In this document: piece after piece, positions 53,646 through 64,000 of the stretch
Numbering within the stretch: position 1 is the stretch's first letter
Layout of the letters: each line of letters begins with the position of its first letter
Source: Candidatus Deferrimicrobiaceae bacterium
GTDB lineage: Bacteria; Desulfobacterota; Deferrimicrobia; Deferrimicrobiales; Deferrimicrobiaceae
Assembly: GCA_036504035.1 (NCBI GenBank)
Contig: DASXVV010000014.1
Coordinates: 186,001-250,000 of the forward strand
Direction of reading: 5' to 3'
Length of the DNA stretch: 64,000 bases
The notes under the pieces: generated by a model
What the model saw: only the letters and a program-made list of their open reading frames with translations
Told to the model about the DNA's origin: nothing
Databases searched by the model: none
Program-made: the position numbers and the translations under genes

Positions 53646-56639
53646 GTGATCCGAAAGGGACGTCTCGTCCGGGCCTTGCCGGTCTTCGCGGCGGTGGCTG
53701 CCGTAGCGCTCGCTGCGGCGGAGTTCCAGACCTCGTGGCTGCAGTCCCGTCTGCTCCCGCGCCTCGATCGTCAGCTCTCCTGCGTCGTTAAGGGCGGGGC
53801 CAGCCGGCAACCCCCGCACCGGGGGCAGGGGCCTTACGACTTCCGGCTCGGCTACGCGCGTCTCCCCGGATTTCTCGAACACCTGTCCCGCCAGGGATTC
53901 CGGATCGTGTCCCAGGCTCGATGCACGACGGCGATGGGCGAGCGGATCGACCGGTTCGTCTATCCCGTTTACCGTGAAAAAAGCCAGGCGGGCCTTTCTC
54001 TCCTCGACCGGAAGGGTGTGTCGCTCTACGAAGCCCGGGTTCCCCGTCACGTCTATCGGGACTTCCCGTCGATCCCGCCGCCGGTCGTCGCCACGCTGCT
54101 GTTCGTCGAGAACCGGGACATGCTCGACGAGCGGTACCCTTACCGGAATCCTGCGGTCGAGTGGCCCCGGTTCGCCAAGGCGATGCTGGATCTCGGCTAC
54201 AGCCGGATCGTGCCGTCGCACCCGGTCTCCGGCGGCAGCACGCTTGCGACGCAGATCGAGAAGTTCCGCCATTCCCCCGCCGGCAGGACCCCCGACGGGG
54301 TCGAGAAGATCCGGCAGATGGCGACCGCCTCGCTGCGCGCCTACATGGAAGGGGAGCGCACCCTGGAAGCGCGCCGGCGGATCGTCCTGGACTACATCAA
54401 CGCGATGCCGCTCGCGGCGATGCCAGGCACGGGAGAGATCATCGGCCTGGGCGACGGTCTTGCGTCCTGGTTCGGCGCAGATTTCGACCGCGTCAACCGA
54501 CTGCTTCAGGAGGCGCCTGCCGCCGACCCGCAGCGGCTGGCCGAGCAGGGGCGTGCCTTCCGCCAGGTCGCTACCCTCGTGCTCGCCGTCAAGAAGCCGT
54601 CGGAGTACTTGACGAAGGCCCGCCCTGCCCTGGAATCCCGCGTCGAGGCCTACCTGCGGCTGCTCGCGAAGGAAGAAGTCGTCGACCGGCGCCTGTGCCG
54701 GGCGGCGCTGGAATCGGATGCGGGGAGTTCCGTCCCGACCGTCCCGCCCGAAGGGACGGCCGACCCGGCCCGGAAGGCCGCCGATGCGATCCGGGGCCGG
54801 TTGCTCGGGCTCCTGGACCTGAACGACACCTACGACCTAGACCGACTCGACCTGTCGGTCGAGACGACCCTCGACGGGGAGCTCCAACGAGCGGTCGCCG
54901 ACACCTTGGCGCGGCTCGGCAAGCCCGGGCTTCCGCTTGACCCCGAGCTCCAGGGCCCATGGCTGCTAGACCGGGGCGACCCGTCCGGGATCATCTACAG
55001 CTTTACCCTCTTCGAGCGCACCCCCGGAGGGAACCTGCTCCGGGTCCAGGCCGACAGCCTTGACCAGCCGCTGGACATCAACGAGGGCACGAAGCTCGAG
55101 CTCGGGTCCACGGCGAAATTGCGCACCTTGATCCATTACCTCGAGATCGTCGCCGCGCTCCACGCCGATTTGGCCGGCCTGTCGCCGGAGCGGCTGGAGA
55201 CCCGACAGGTCCCGCCGCAGGACCGGTTGACCCGATGGGCGGTCGACTACCTTTCAGGGACGGGCGATCGGGGCCTTCCGGCCATGCTGGAAGCCGCGAT
55301 GACGAGAACGTATTCCTCCAGCCCGTCGGAGACGTTCTTCACGGGGGGCGGCATCCAGCGCTTCTCGAACTTCGACCACCGGGACGATGGAAAGATCCTG
55401 ACGGTACGGGAAGCGTTCCGGAAATCGGTCAACCTCGTTTTCGTCCGGCTGATGCGTGACGTCGTCAACTACCACGTCGCCCGGCTTCCCGGCTACGCGC
55501 CAAGCCTGTTCGAGGACCGGGGCGATCCCGGCAGGCTTGCCTTGCTGTCCCGGTTCGCCGACATGGAGGGGCGCCGGTTCCTCTCCCGGTTCTACGAGCG
55601 ATATCGGGGCCAGTCGCCGGACGAGATGCTCGAGACGCTGGTTGGCGGGCTCGGCAGGCCGTCACCGGGGCGGTTTGCGGTGATCTATCGCGCGGTCCGC
55701 CCGGCCGCGGGGATCGGGCCTTTCACCGCGTTCCTTCGCGCCCACGACCCGGAGGGGCGCCTGGACGATCGGGCGATCGTCGCCCTCTACGGGGATTACG
55801 ACCCCGGACGGCTCACTCTTCAGGATCGTGGTTACCTCGCGCGGATCCATCCACTTGAGCTGTGGCTGCTCGAATATCGCTCCCGTCATCCGGGAGCGAA
55901 GTTCGACGAGCTGGCCGCCGCCTCCGCCGACGTCCGCCAGGAGATCTACCGTTGGCTCTTCAAGGACCGCTATCGCCGCGGGCAAGACCACCGGATCCGG
56001 ACGATGCTGGAGGCGGACGCCTTCCTCGAGATCCACGCCGCATGGAAACGCATGGCCTTCCCGTTCGACCGGCTGGTGCCATCCTTCGCGACGGCGATCG
56101 GCAGCTCCGGCGACAATCCCGCCGCCCTCGCGGAGCTCATGGGCATCCTGGCCGGCAACGGAGTCCGGCAGTCCTCCGTCCGCATCCGGGCGCTCCGGTT
56201 CGCGACGGGAACGCCTTACTCGGCGAACGTAGCGGCGGTCCCCGCCCCGGGAGAACGGGTCCTTTCCCCCGAGCTGGCGGGGATGGTCAAGACGGAGCTG
56301 GTCGGAGTCGTCCGGGAAGGCACCGCCCGACGCATCTCCGGGGTCTTCGCCAGGCCGGATGGGACGCCGATCGAGGTCGGGGGGAAGACCGGCACCGGCG
56401 ACAACCGGTTCAAGTCCTACGCCAGGGGAGGTCGGCAGATCGGCTCCCGCGTCGTGAACCGGACCGCGACGTTCGCTTTCATCATCGACGACCGGTTCTT
56501 CGGGACGGTCACCGCATTCGTCCCGGGGGAGAAGGCATCGGGCTACGGCTTCACCAGCGCATTGCCGGTGGCGCTGCTGAAGCGGCTGGCGCCGATAATC
56601 ATGCCCGCCGTTTCCTCCCCGCCTCAGGCGGGAACGTGA
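53646..56639 (+). CDS. Divergent class A penicillin-binding-protein-like enzyme (GT51 plus transpeptidase)
   Basis: A 997-residue bifunctional peptidoglycan synthase-like protein with one N-terminal membrane helix. The glycosyltransferase region shows VENRDM with Glu155 in the catalytic position (Asn follows instead of Asp) and GGSTLATQ at 196. KIRQMATASLRAYMEGERTL and VLDYINAMPLAAMPG follow. The transpeptidase triad is intact: S488-T-A-K491, S594-V-N596 and K914-T-G916. The 318 residues between SxN and KTG are far longer than usual, so a large insert is present. GTG 53646 has GGAGGG eight bases upstream; GTG 53640 is the alternative. Confidence 0.85.
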   Translation: MIRKGRLVRALPVFAAVAAVALAAAEFQTSWLQSRLLPRLDRQLSCVVKGGASRQPPHRGQGPYDFRLGYARLPGFLEHLSRQGFRIVSQARCTTAMGERIDRFVYPVYREKSQAGLSLLDRKGVSLYEARVPRHVYRDFPSIPPPVVATLLFVENRDMLDERYPYRNPAVEWPRFAKAMLDLGYSRIVPSHPVSGGSTLATQIEKFRHSPAGRTPDGVEKIRQMATASLRAYMEGERTLEARRRIVLDYINAMPLAAMPGTGEIIGLGDGLASWFGADFDRVNRLLQEAPAADPQRLAEQGRAFRQVATLVLAVKKPSEYLTKARPALESRVEAYLRLLAKEEVVDRRLCRAALESDAGSSVPTVPPEGTADPARKAADAIRGRLLGLLDLNDTYDLDRLDLSVETTLDGELQRAVADTLARLGKPGLPLDPELQGPWLLDRGDPSGIIYSFTLFERTPGGNLLRVQADSLDQPLDINEGTKLELGSTAKLRTLIHYLEIVAALHADLAGLSPERLETRQVPPQDRLTRWAVDYLSGTGDRGLPAMLEAAMTRTYSSSPSETFFTGGGIQRFSNFDHRDDGKILTVREAFRKSVNLVFVRLMRDVVNYHVARLPGYAPSLFEDRGDPGRLALLSRFADMEGRRFLSRFYERYRGQSPDEMLETLVGGLGRPSPGRFAVIYRAVRPAAGIGPFTAFLRAHDPEGRLDDRAIVALYGDYDPGRLTLQDRGYLARIHPLELWLLEYRSRHPGAKFDELAAASADVRQEIYRWLFKDRYRRGQDHRIRTMLEADAFLEIHAAWKRMAFPFDRLVPSFATAIGSSGDNPAALAELMGILAGNGVRQSSVRIRALRFATGTPYSANVAAVPAPGERVLSPELAGMVKTELVGVVREGTARRISGVFARPDGTPIEVGGKTGTGDNRFKSYARGGRQIGSRVVNRTATFAFIIDDRFFGTVTAFVPGEKASGYGFTSALPVALLKRLAPIIMPAVSSPPQAGT

Positions 56640-56677
56640 CCCGCCCGGGCGGCTGCGATCATGGTATATAAGGAGAC

Positions 56678-59600
56678 ATGATCAGCGGCCTGTCCAGGGT
56701 CCTTCGATTCCTGCCGTCCGTTACCGCAGCGCTCCTGTTCCTGCTTTTCGCTGCGGCGCCGGGCACCGGCGCACCCCTTCCCCCCCTTCGCGTCGTCATG
56801 GACGATAGTTATCCTCCGTATGTTTTCCGGGAATCCGACAATACGCTGTCGGGCATCCTCGTCGACCAGTGGAAGCTCTGGAGCGAAAAGACGGGAAGGC
56901 GCGTCCAGGTCACCGGCATCCCCTGGGGCGAGGCGCTGCGCCGCATGGAGGCAGGCGAGTTCGACGTCATCGACACGATCTTCCGGACGTCCGACCGGGA
57001 GCGGCGGTTCGATTTCACCCCCCCGTATGCCCGGATCGAGGTGCCCCTGTTCTTCCACTCCGACATCACCGGGATCCAGGATGCCCACGACGCAAAGGGA
57101 TTCATGGTGGCCGTCAAGCGGGGCGATGCCGCCATCGATATCCTGCGGGAGGCGGGCGTCGGCTCCCTCGTGGAGTACCCGGGATACTTGGAGATCGTTG
57201 CCGCGGCGAAGGACGGACGCGTCAAGGTCTTCACGATCGACCGCCCTCCGGCGCTCTACTTCCTCAACAAGGCGGGGATCGCCGATCGTTTCCGCGAGAC
57301 GAAGCCCCTCTACACCGGGGAATTCCACCGCGCGGTCCGTAAAGGGGACGCCGCGACGCTCGCCGCGGTCTCGGACGGCTTCGGACGGATCTCCCGGGCC
57401 GAGTTCGACCGCATCGACCGCCGATGGTCGGGATCCCCCCTGGCGGGTTGGCTCACTCCGGGCCGGATGCGTTGGGCCGGGGGCGGATTCGCCGTCGTCG
57501 CACTGTCGATGGCGGCCTGGCTGGTCACCATGCGGCGTATCGTGGAAGCCCGGACGCGGCAGTTGCACGCGAGCGAGACGCGCTATCGCCTGCTCGTCGA
57601 GAACCAGACCGACCTGGTCGTGCAGGTCGACATGGAAGGGCGCTTCCAGTTCGTCAACGAGGCGTACTGCCGCATGTTCGACAAGACGCGCGAGGAGCTG
57701 CTGGGACGGACGTTCATGCCGCTTGTCCACGAAGAGGACCGGGATTCGACATCCCGCGCGATGGAGGGGCTTGACCGGCACCCGTACCATGTCTACCTGG
57801 AACAGCGGGCGATGACGAAGGAAGGGTGGCGCTGGCTTGCCTGGGTGGATACGGCGCTTCGCGGCCGGGACGGGGAGATGATCGCCATCCACGGCATCGG
57901 CCGGGACATCACGCCCCGCAAGGAGGCCGAGATCGCCCTGCGCGAGTCCGAGGGCCGTTTCCGCAACGCCATCGACTTCCTGCCCATCCCGATCGGAATA
58001 TCTTCGGCGGACGGCGAGATCCTGACGATCAACCAGGAGTTCACTCGACGCTTCGGATATACGCTGGAGGATATTCCTACCATCGATGCGTGGATGGCGC
58101 TCGCCTATCCGGACCCCGCGTATCGCGAACTCATGTCGTCGAACTGGCGCCGGGACATCGCCGGGGCCGAGCGGGAGGGCTCCGCGACATCCGTCCGGGA
58201 ATACAGGATCGACTGCCTTGACGGGGAGACCCGGGAAGTCGAGATCCGCACGCAGCCGGTGGGGAAGCAGCTCGTCACTGCCTTCAACGACATCACGGAG
58301 CTTCGGGCCCATGAACGCGAGATCGTCCGGTTGAACCGCATCTACGCCACCCGGAGCCAGATCAGCCAGTGCGTCACCCGGGTCCGGTCGGCCGAGGAAC
58401 TCTACCTCGAAGCCTGCCGGGTCGCCGCTTCGACCGGGAGATTCGCCCTGGCCTGGATCGGGCTGGTCGATCGCGGCACGGGCGAAGTCAGGGTCGCCGC
58501 AAAGGCTGGGAAGGCGGCCGGCTATCTCGTGGGAATCCGGGTCAGCGCCGACGACCGGCCCGAGGGGGCCGGACCAATGGGGACCTGCATTCGGGAAGGG
58601 CGGACCTACGTCTGCAACGACTTCGCGAACGATCCCGCGACGCATCTTTGGGCCGACCGCGCCCGGCGGTTCGGCCTGCGCTCCGCCGTCGCGGTCCCGC
58701 TCCGCATGGGAGACGCCGTGTACGGCGCGATGATGGCCTACTCGGAAGAGGCCAGCGTCTTCCACGAGAAGGAGATCGCCCTCCTCGAGGAAGCCACCCT
58801 CGACATCTCCTTCGGGCTCGAGTTCCTCGAGCACGACCGGAAGCGGGGGCTTGCCGAGGAACGGCTCCGAGAGAGCCGCGAGCGGGTCGGCCTGATCCTC
58901 GATTCCGCCGCCGAGGGGATCTACGGCGTCGACCGGGAGGGGGGCTGCACCTTCTGCAACGCGTCTGCGCTCAGGATGCTCGGGTATCCGGAGGAAGGCG
59001 CGCTTCTGGGCCGGAACCTCCATGCGCTGATCCGGCATACCGACGAGCAGGGGGAGCCTTGCCCGGCCGGCGATGGGGCGGACTGGCGCGCCATCTGGAT
59101 GGGCGAGCACGCGCACCTCGACCGGGTCCTGCTATGGCGGAGCGACGGGACGAGCTTCCTCGGCGAGATGTGGGCTTACCCGCTTCTCGGGGAGGGCGGT
59201 AACGTCGGCGCGGTCGTGACGTTCGTCGATATCTCGAAACGCGTCGCGCTTGAGGACCAGCTGCTGCAGGCCCAGAAGATGGAGGCGGTCGGCCGGCTTG
59301 CCGGCGGCGTCGCGCACGACTTCAACAACCTGCTCACGGCGATCCTCGGCTATGGTGCCCTGGCCACCCGGAAGGCGGCCGGCAACGCCGAGCTGCTGCG
59401 GGACCTCGAGCAGATCCGCCTGGCCGGCGATCAGGCCGCCTCTCTGACCCGCCAGCTGCTGGCGTTCAGCCGGAAGCAGATCCTCCGTCCGCGCGTGATC
59501 TCCCTGGCCGGGGTGGTCCGCGAGATCCAGGCGATGATCGGGCGGCTCCTGGGGGAAGACATCGCGCTGGTCGTGGACGCCCCTGCCGGAACGGGGTTCA

Positions 59601-60427
59601 TCGAGGCCGATCCGGGGCAGGTCCACCAGGTGATCATGAACCTCGTGGTGAACGCCCGCGACGCCATGCCGGAGGGAGGCACCGTCACGCTCCGGACCAG
59701 CGACGCGGTCGTCCCGCCCGGGGGCGCCGCGGAAGCCGCAGGGATTTTCCCCGGCGCGTACACGCTGTTGTCCGTGACCGATACGGGGTGCGGCATGGAC
59801 GAGGCGACCCGGCTGCGGCTGTTCGAGCCGTTCTTCACGACCAAGGAGCCGGGGCGCGGGACCGGCCTGGGGCTCGCGACGGTGCACGGGATCGTGACCC
59901 AGAGCGGCGGGTACATCCGGGTGCGGAGCGAGGAAGGGAAGGGCACGACGTTCCGGATCTACTTCCCGCGGGTCGAGGCGGAGATCGTCGCGACGGAAGC
60001 GGCGGCGGCCCCGACCGTACTGCCGCGCGGAAACGAGGTGATCCTCGTGGCCGAGGATTCCGAGGAGGTTCGCGAGCTGACGTGCCGGACGCTCGCGATG
60101 CAGGGCTACCGGGTGCTCGAGGCGGCGAACGGGGCGGAGGCGATCGCCGTCGCCCGCCGATGCCCGCAGCCGATCCGTCTTCTCCTGACCGACGTTGTCA
60201 TGCCCGGGATGAGCGGACGCACGCTTGCGGATGCGCTCACCGCCGAGATGCCCGGCCTGGCGGTCGCCTACACCTCGGGCTACACCGAGGATGCGATCGT
60301 CCGGCACGGCGTACTCGAGCCGGGGATCCGCTTCCTCCCCAAGCCGTTCCTTCCCTCGGAGCTGGCGATCTTCGTCCGGGACGTCATCGGCCCGGCCGAA
60401 GAACCGGCCGGAAACGAGACCGCCTGA
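56678..60427 (+). CDS. Hybrid sensor histidine kinase with periplasmic solute-binding, PAS and GAF domains
   Basis: A 1249-residue sensor. After a signal segment (1-31) comes a type 3 solute-binding domain (about 38-260, with [11 protein letters not shown] and [14 protein letters not shown]), a membrane helix (268-287), two PAS domains (about 306-545), a GAF domain (about 555-710) and a third PAS. The HisKA box follows with His880 in [11 protein letters not shown]. The ATPase has [16 protein letters not shown] and GTGLGLAT. The C-terminal receiver has Asp1172 in [11 protein letters not shown] and a phospho-relay Lys in LPKPF. The target is not encoded nearby. Confidence 0.93.
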   Translation: MISGLSRVLRFLPSVTAALLFLLFAAAPGTGAPLPPLRVVMDDSYPPYVFRESDNTLSGILVDQWKLWSEKTGRRVQVTGIPWGEALRRMEAGEFDVIDTIFRTSDRERRFDFTPPYARIEVPLFFHSDITGIQDAHDAKGFMVAVKRGDAAIDILREAGVGSLVEYPGYLEIVAAAKDGRVKVFTIDRPPALYFLNKAGIADRFRETKPLYTGEFHRAVRKGDAATLAAVSDGFGRISRAEFDRIDRRWSGSPLAGWLTPGRMRWAGGGFAVVALSMAAWLVTMRRIVEARTRQLHASETRYRLLVENQTDLVVQVDMEGRFQFVNEAYCRMFDKTREELLGRTFMPLVHEEDRDSTSRAMEGLDRHPYHVYLEQRAMTKEGWRWLAWVDTALRGRDGEMIAIHGIGRDITPRKEAEIALRESEGRFRNAIDFLPIPIGISSADGEILTINQEFTRRFGYTLEDIPTIDAWMALAYPDPAYRELMSSNWRRDIAGAEREGSATSVREYRIDCLDGETREVEIRTQPVGKQLVTAFNDITELRAHEREIVRLNRIYATRSQISQCVTRVRSAEELYLEACRVAASTGRFALAWIGLVDRGTGEVRVAAKAGKAAGYLVGIRVSADDRPEGAGPMGTCIREGRTYVCNDFANDPATHLWADRARRFGLRSAVAVPLRMGDAVYGAMMAYSEEASVFHEKEIALLEEATLDISFGLEFLEHDRKRGLAEERLRESRERVGLILDSAAEGIYGVDREGGCTFCNASALRMLGYPEEGALLGRNLHALIRHTDEQGEPCPAGDGADWRAIWMGEHAHLDRVLLWRSDGTSFLGEMWAYPLLGEGGNVGAVVTFVDISKRVALEDQLLQAQKMEAVGRLAGGVAHDFNNLLTAILGYGALATRKAAGNAELLRDLEQIRLAGDQAASLTRQLLAFSRKQILRPRVISLAGVVREIQAMIGRLLGEDIALVVDAPAGTGFIEADPGQVHQVIMNLVVNARDAMPEGGTVTLRTSDAVVPPGGAAEAAGIFPGAYTLLSVTDTGCGMDEATRLRLFEPFFTTKEPGRGTGLGLATVHGIVTQSGGYIRVRSEEGKGTTFRIYFPRVEAEIVATEAAAAPTVLPRGNEVILVAEDSEEVRELTCRTLAMQGYRVLEAANGAEAIAVARRCPQPIRLLLTDVVMPGMSGRTLADALTAEMPGLAVAYTSGYTEDAIVRHGVLEPGIRFLPKPFLPSELAIFVRDVIGPAEEPAGNETA

Positions 60428-60455
60428 GGCCCTTCGGGGGGAACGCACCGGCCGG

Positions 60456-61007
60456 TCAGGGCGAGGCGGGGAAGCGGATGCGGAAGGCGTCCCGTTGATG
60501 GAAATCGGGACGGGGGGAGGTGTGCGCGAGCGCCCAGCAGGACTTCTCGCCCGACACGGTCCGGACGACGGCGGCGACCGCGGCCGAGAGCGGCCGCCCC
60601 GGCGGGAACAGCTTTCCGAGATCCAGCTCGACTGACAGCGCGAGCCTGCCCTTCTCCCGGTCCACCTGGAAGGGGAGCGCGTCGAACGCCGCTTCTTCCC
60701 GCATGCCCTTCCTGTAAACATCGAATCGGTAGACGTTCCAGTTTCCGGAAGGGGACAGGTTGAACTCCAGGTAGCTCTCGGAACCGCTTTCGCCCAGAAA
60801 CAGCTCAAGGCAGGTCTCCTCCCAGAGGCCGTCCCTTCGCTCCGGTCTCCCGGTCGCCGGCGGGATCTCCAGCATCGACAGGTCACCGGATATGGAAGGG
60901 CAAAAGACGAGCGTCTCCTCGTGGCGGCCGAGCGTGCCCTCGACCGCCAGGCCGGGCGGGAAGGCCTGGCCCGGGAAGGGGACGAGGGAAAAGGGAAGTA
61001 TCATCAT
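60456..61007 (-). CDS. DOMON-like (carbohydrate-binding family 9-like) protein
   Basis: A 183-residue all-beta protein. GLWEETCLELFLGESGSESY and YLEFNLSPSGNWNVYRFD are typical of DOMON-like/CBM9-like beta-sandwiches that bind sugars or heme. No signal peptide is apparent at the chosen ATG. It is on the same strand as, and directly downstream (22 bases) of, the NamZ muramidase gene; this pairing suggests a role in cell-wall sugar handling, which is inference. Confidence 0.75.
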   Translation of the reverse strand: MMILPFSLVPFPGQAFPPGLAVEGTLGRHEETLVFCPSISGDLSMLEIPPATGRPERRDGLWEETCLELFLGESGSESYLEFNLSPSGNWNVYRFDVYRKGMREEAAFDALPFQVDREKGRLALSVELDLGKLFPPGRPLSAAVAAVVRTVSGEKSCWALAHTSPRPDFHQRDAFRIRFPASP

Positions 61008-61029
61008 CCGGTTGGTCGGCGAGGGGAGG

Positions 61030-62247
61030 CTACGGGGGGTACAGCAGGTTTCCGGCCCGCCGTTTCGAGAACGCCTGCTCCTCGGGTTTCCAGGCGGCGG
61101 CCATCACGCGCCACCCGGCGCCGCCTTCGATCGCCTCGCGCTCTCGCGCCGATCCGCACAAAAGGTCGAAGGCGGGGATGTCCTCGACGAACTCGTAAGG
61201 TTTCGTTCTCCATCCGAACTTTCCGGGGGCCTGGGCGCGCGCCGTGGCGACGCAGGCGAGGCCGGTGCGGACCGGGCGGAACGCCTCCCGGTCGTCGACG
61301 ACGAGCTCGGCGCCCTGGCACCGGATCCCGGAATGCTTGTCCCAGGTCGGGACGAAGCTGACCGGCCGGAAGCGGACCCCCGGCAGCCGTTCCGCCGAGA
61401 GCGATTCCGCGAGCCGCGCCCCGTCGAGCCAGGGCGCCCCGAACAGCTCGAACGGCCGGGTGGTGCCGCGGCCCTCGCTCAGGTTGGTCCCCTCGAGCAG
61501 GCACATCCCGGGGTAGACGAGCGCCGTCTCGGGCGTCGGCATGTTGGGCGACGGGAATATCCACGGGAGCCCCGTGTCGCGCTGGTGCATCCCGCGCCGC
61601 CAGCCGCGGCAGGGGATGACTCCGAGGGCGAGTGCGAGCCCGCGCTCCTCGAGGTAAAGGCCCGCCAGTTCGCCGACGGTGAGGCCGTGGCGGACCGCGA
61701 TGTCGTGCACGCCGCAGAAGCTCCCGAAGCCCGGGCGAAGCGCAGGGCCTTCAACGGCGAGGCCGCCGATCGGGTTGGGGCGGTCGAGGACGAAGAAGCC
61801 GATCCCCGCGCGCGCCGCGGCTTCCATGCAGAAGAGCATCGTGGCCTGATAGGTGAAGAAGCGGGTCCCGACATCCTGGATGTCGAAGACGAGCGCATCC
61901 AGCCCGCGGAGGTGCCGGGGCGCGGGACACAGAGATTGCGCGTCGCTCCCGTAGAGCGAGTGGACCGGGACGCCGGTCTTCGGGTCGCGCCCCGCCCGGA
62001 CGGCCGCCATGTACTGGACGTCGCCCCGGACGCCGTGCTCGGGGCCGAACAGGGCGGCGAGTCGCACGCCCGGCGCCTCGTGGAAGAGATCGGCCGCATG
62101 GCGCAGCCGGCGGTCCAGCGAGGTGGGGTTGCAGACGAGCCCGACGGAAAGCCCCTTGAGGAGCGCGAAGCCGTCCTCGACGAGGACGTCGAGGCCGGAA
62201 AGGACGGGTCTGGCCCGGCGAGGCGGGCGGATCGGCTTGGGAGACAT
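61030..62247 (-). CDS. namZ: NamZ-type exo-N-acetylmuramidase (DUF1343/YbbC family)
   Basis: Family (GH171) whose Bacillus member cleaves terminal MurNAc from peptidoglycan fragments. The 405 residues contain LVCNPTSLDR, ALFGPEHGVRGD, VFDIQDVGTRFFTY, FVLDRPNPIGG and LEGTNLSEGRGTTRPFE, the family blocks in order. ATG 62247 (MSPKP) is used; ATG 62256 is three codons upstream. No signal peptide is seen, so it may act on recycled muropeptides in the cytoplasm. Confidence 0.92.
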   Translation of the reverse strand: MSPKPIRPPRRARPVLSGLDVLVEDGFALLKGLSVGLVCNPTSLDRRLRHAADLFHEAPGVRLAALFGPEHGVRGDVQYMAAVRAGRDPKTGVPVHSLYGSDAQSLCPAPRHLRGLDALVFDIQDVGTRFFTYQATMLFCMEAAARAGIGFFVLDRPNPIGGLAVEGPALRPGFGSFCGVHDIAVRHGLTVGELAGLYLEERGLALALGVIPCRGWRRGMHQRDTGLPWIFPSPNMPTPETALVYPGMCLLEGTNLSEGRGTTRPFELFGAPWLDGARLAESLSAERLPGVRFRPVSFVPTWDKHSGIRCQGAELVVDDREAFRPVRTGLACVATARAQAPGKFGWRTKPYEFVEDIPAFDLLCGSAREREAIEGGAGWRVMAAAWKPEEQAFSKRRAGNLLYPP

Positions 62248-62306
62248 GATCCACATCTTAGTGCGGGAACCCGCCTCCCCGCAATCTTCTCCCGGCAAAG
62301 GGAGGG

Positions 62307-62312
62307 TATACT
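62307..62312 (+). promoter_or_regulatory. Candidate -10 element for the helicase gene
   Basis: TATACT at 62307-62312 lies 49 bases before the helicase ATG. The matching -35 position (about 62284-62289) is weak. It lies in the divergent gap with namZ. Confidence 0.35.
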
Positions 62313-62360
62313 ATCGGCGGAACACCCAATACCCGTCGTCCAATCCAGAAAGAAGGTGTC

Positions 62361-63572
<1,212 letters not shown>

Positions 63573-63597
63573 CGATCCGGGAAGCGCCTTTATGATG

Positions 63598-63627
63598 GGA
63601 TAGGGCGGTCATTTGGCCGCCCTATCC
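63598..63627 (+). other. Strong hairpin after the helicase gene
   Basis: GGATAGGGCGGTC (63598-63610) pairs with GGCCGCCCTATCC (63615-63627) around an ATTT loop, one T-G wobble included. No T-run follows, so it is not a standard intrinsic terminator; it may be a 3' stabiliser or Rho-linked end. Confidence 0.75.
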
Positions 63628-63677
63628 TGTGATCGAAAGTGGAATAATGTCGGGACCCCACTCCCCTGGAGGCCCCG

Positions 63678-64000
63678 GTGATTGCGCGCCCCGCTCGTTT
63701 GTTCCTCCTTCTCGCGTTGTTGCTGGCGGACCTTGCCGTCGTCGGCCCCTCCCATGCCGCTCCCGTATCCGGTTCCGCCCCGACGGTCGAAAGCTTTAAC
63801 CCCACCGGCCTCGTGAAGGGCGTCCGGCAGGCGGCCGTTCGCTTTTCGGACCCGATGGTCCCGTTCGGCGACCCGCGGGTCGCGGACCCGTTCTCGGTGT
63901 CGTGCCCCGTCAAGGGGAAGGGGCGATGGGCGGACGAGCGGAACTGGGTGTACGACTTCGACAAGGACCTCGCGGCCGGGATCGTCGCGCGATTCACCCT
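63678..64000 (+). CDS. Alpha-2-macroglobulin-like protein, N-terminal fragment (runs off window)
   Basis: The frame begins at GTG 63678, which has GGAGG five bases upstream, and stays open to the window edge (107 codons). A signal peptide (about 4-28, ending SHA-A) is followed by the start of the first macroglobulin domain, including VRFSDPMVPFGDP, a hallmark of bacterial alpha-2-macroglobulin-like proteins (YfhM type). These trap proteases or cooperate with PBP1C in the periplasm. The thioester motif, if present, lies beyond the window. Confidence 0.8.
   Translation, partial: MIARPARLFLLLALLLADLAVVGPSHAAPVSGSAPTVESFNPTGLVKGVRQAAVRFSDPMVPFGDPRVADPFSVSCPVKGKGRWADERNWVYDFDKDLAAGIVARFT

Noticed and set aside
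56664-56675. TATATA-like -10 element just before the sensor kinase ATG
   Set aside because: No matching -35 sequence is found, and the A/G part is better explained as the ribosome-binding site AAGGAG.
59132-60886. A 584-residue minus-strand open frame opposite the kinase domain
   Set aside because: The plus strand encodes clear HisKA, ATPase and receiver motifs; the minus product has none.
63598-63627. Hairpin interpreted as intrinsic terminator of rhlE
   Set aside because: No run of Ts follows the stem on either strand.

Overview
The window comes from a G+C-rich, Gram-negative bacterial chromosome. RND efflux pumps, lipoproteins, a TolC-type outer-membrane protein and a SecDF-YajC translocon all point to two membranes. 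Gene content and order (tgt-yajC-secD-secF-recJ, a PurS/PurQ/short-PurL split FGAM synthetase, a PyrK/PyrD type 1B pair, pyruvoyl arginine decarboxylase next to agmatinase) fit a deltaproteobacterial (Desulfuromonadota/Desulfobacterota-like) lineage. This placement is inferred from gene content only. Genes are packed tightly, often with ATGA or GTGA overlaps, and GTG/TTG starts are common. No gene-free stretch exceeds about 215 bases, and I see no insertion sequence, prophage, integron or CRISPR array.

Bases 1-31843 are core genome. A truncated glycosyltransferase is followed by queuosine/Sec/recombination genes (370-6648), an arginine-to-putrescine pair (6645-8107), fabH-rimI-pyrK-pyrD (8121-11340), and the classic rimP-nusA-ylxR-infB-ylxP-rbfA-nrnA-truB translation/RNA operon (11434-18550), which has its own promoter and a striking terminator hairpin directly before rimP. 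Then come rpsO-pnp-M16 peptidase-dut (18638-22957), a de novo purine operon purB-S-Q-L-F (23027-28936), pyrE with an overlapping putative lipoprotein gene (28987-30193), a bidirectional terminator, and nadB on the minus strand.

Bases 31900-49760 carry envelope and accessory functions: a small lytic transglycosylase and pgsA, a tRNA-Gly(GCC) gene with promoter and terminator, a first RND pump (adaptor plus permease) with a DUF4382-like lipoprotein and a small metal-binding HMA protein, a thioredoxin-domain YyaL/DUF255 protein, rpiB, and a TetR-controlled tripartite AcrAB-OprM-type pump. Two nearly identical palindromic operators flank tetR: one sits on the tetR promoter, the other before the pump genes. 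An exported nitroreductase-like protein follows.

Bases 49761-64000 hold the least understood part. It starts with a three-gene cassette of unrecognised proteins (49849-52180), whose candidate promoter is overlaid by two inverted repeats. Then come a stand-alone CuA-domain protein and a Tat-exported phosphoesterase, a divergent class A penicillin-binding-protein-like enzyme with an unusually long transpeptidase insert, a large hybrid sensor kinase with a periplasmic solute-binding sensor, a DOMON-like protein with a NamZ (DUF1343) muramidase, an RhlE-type helicase, and the start of an alpha-2-macroglobulin-like protein that runs off the window edge. The best candidates for undescribed biology are the 49849-52180 cassette and, at the regulatory level, the hairpin abutting the rimP start codon.
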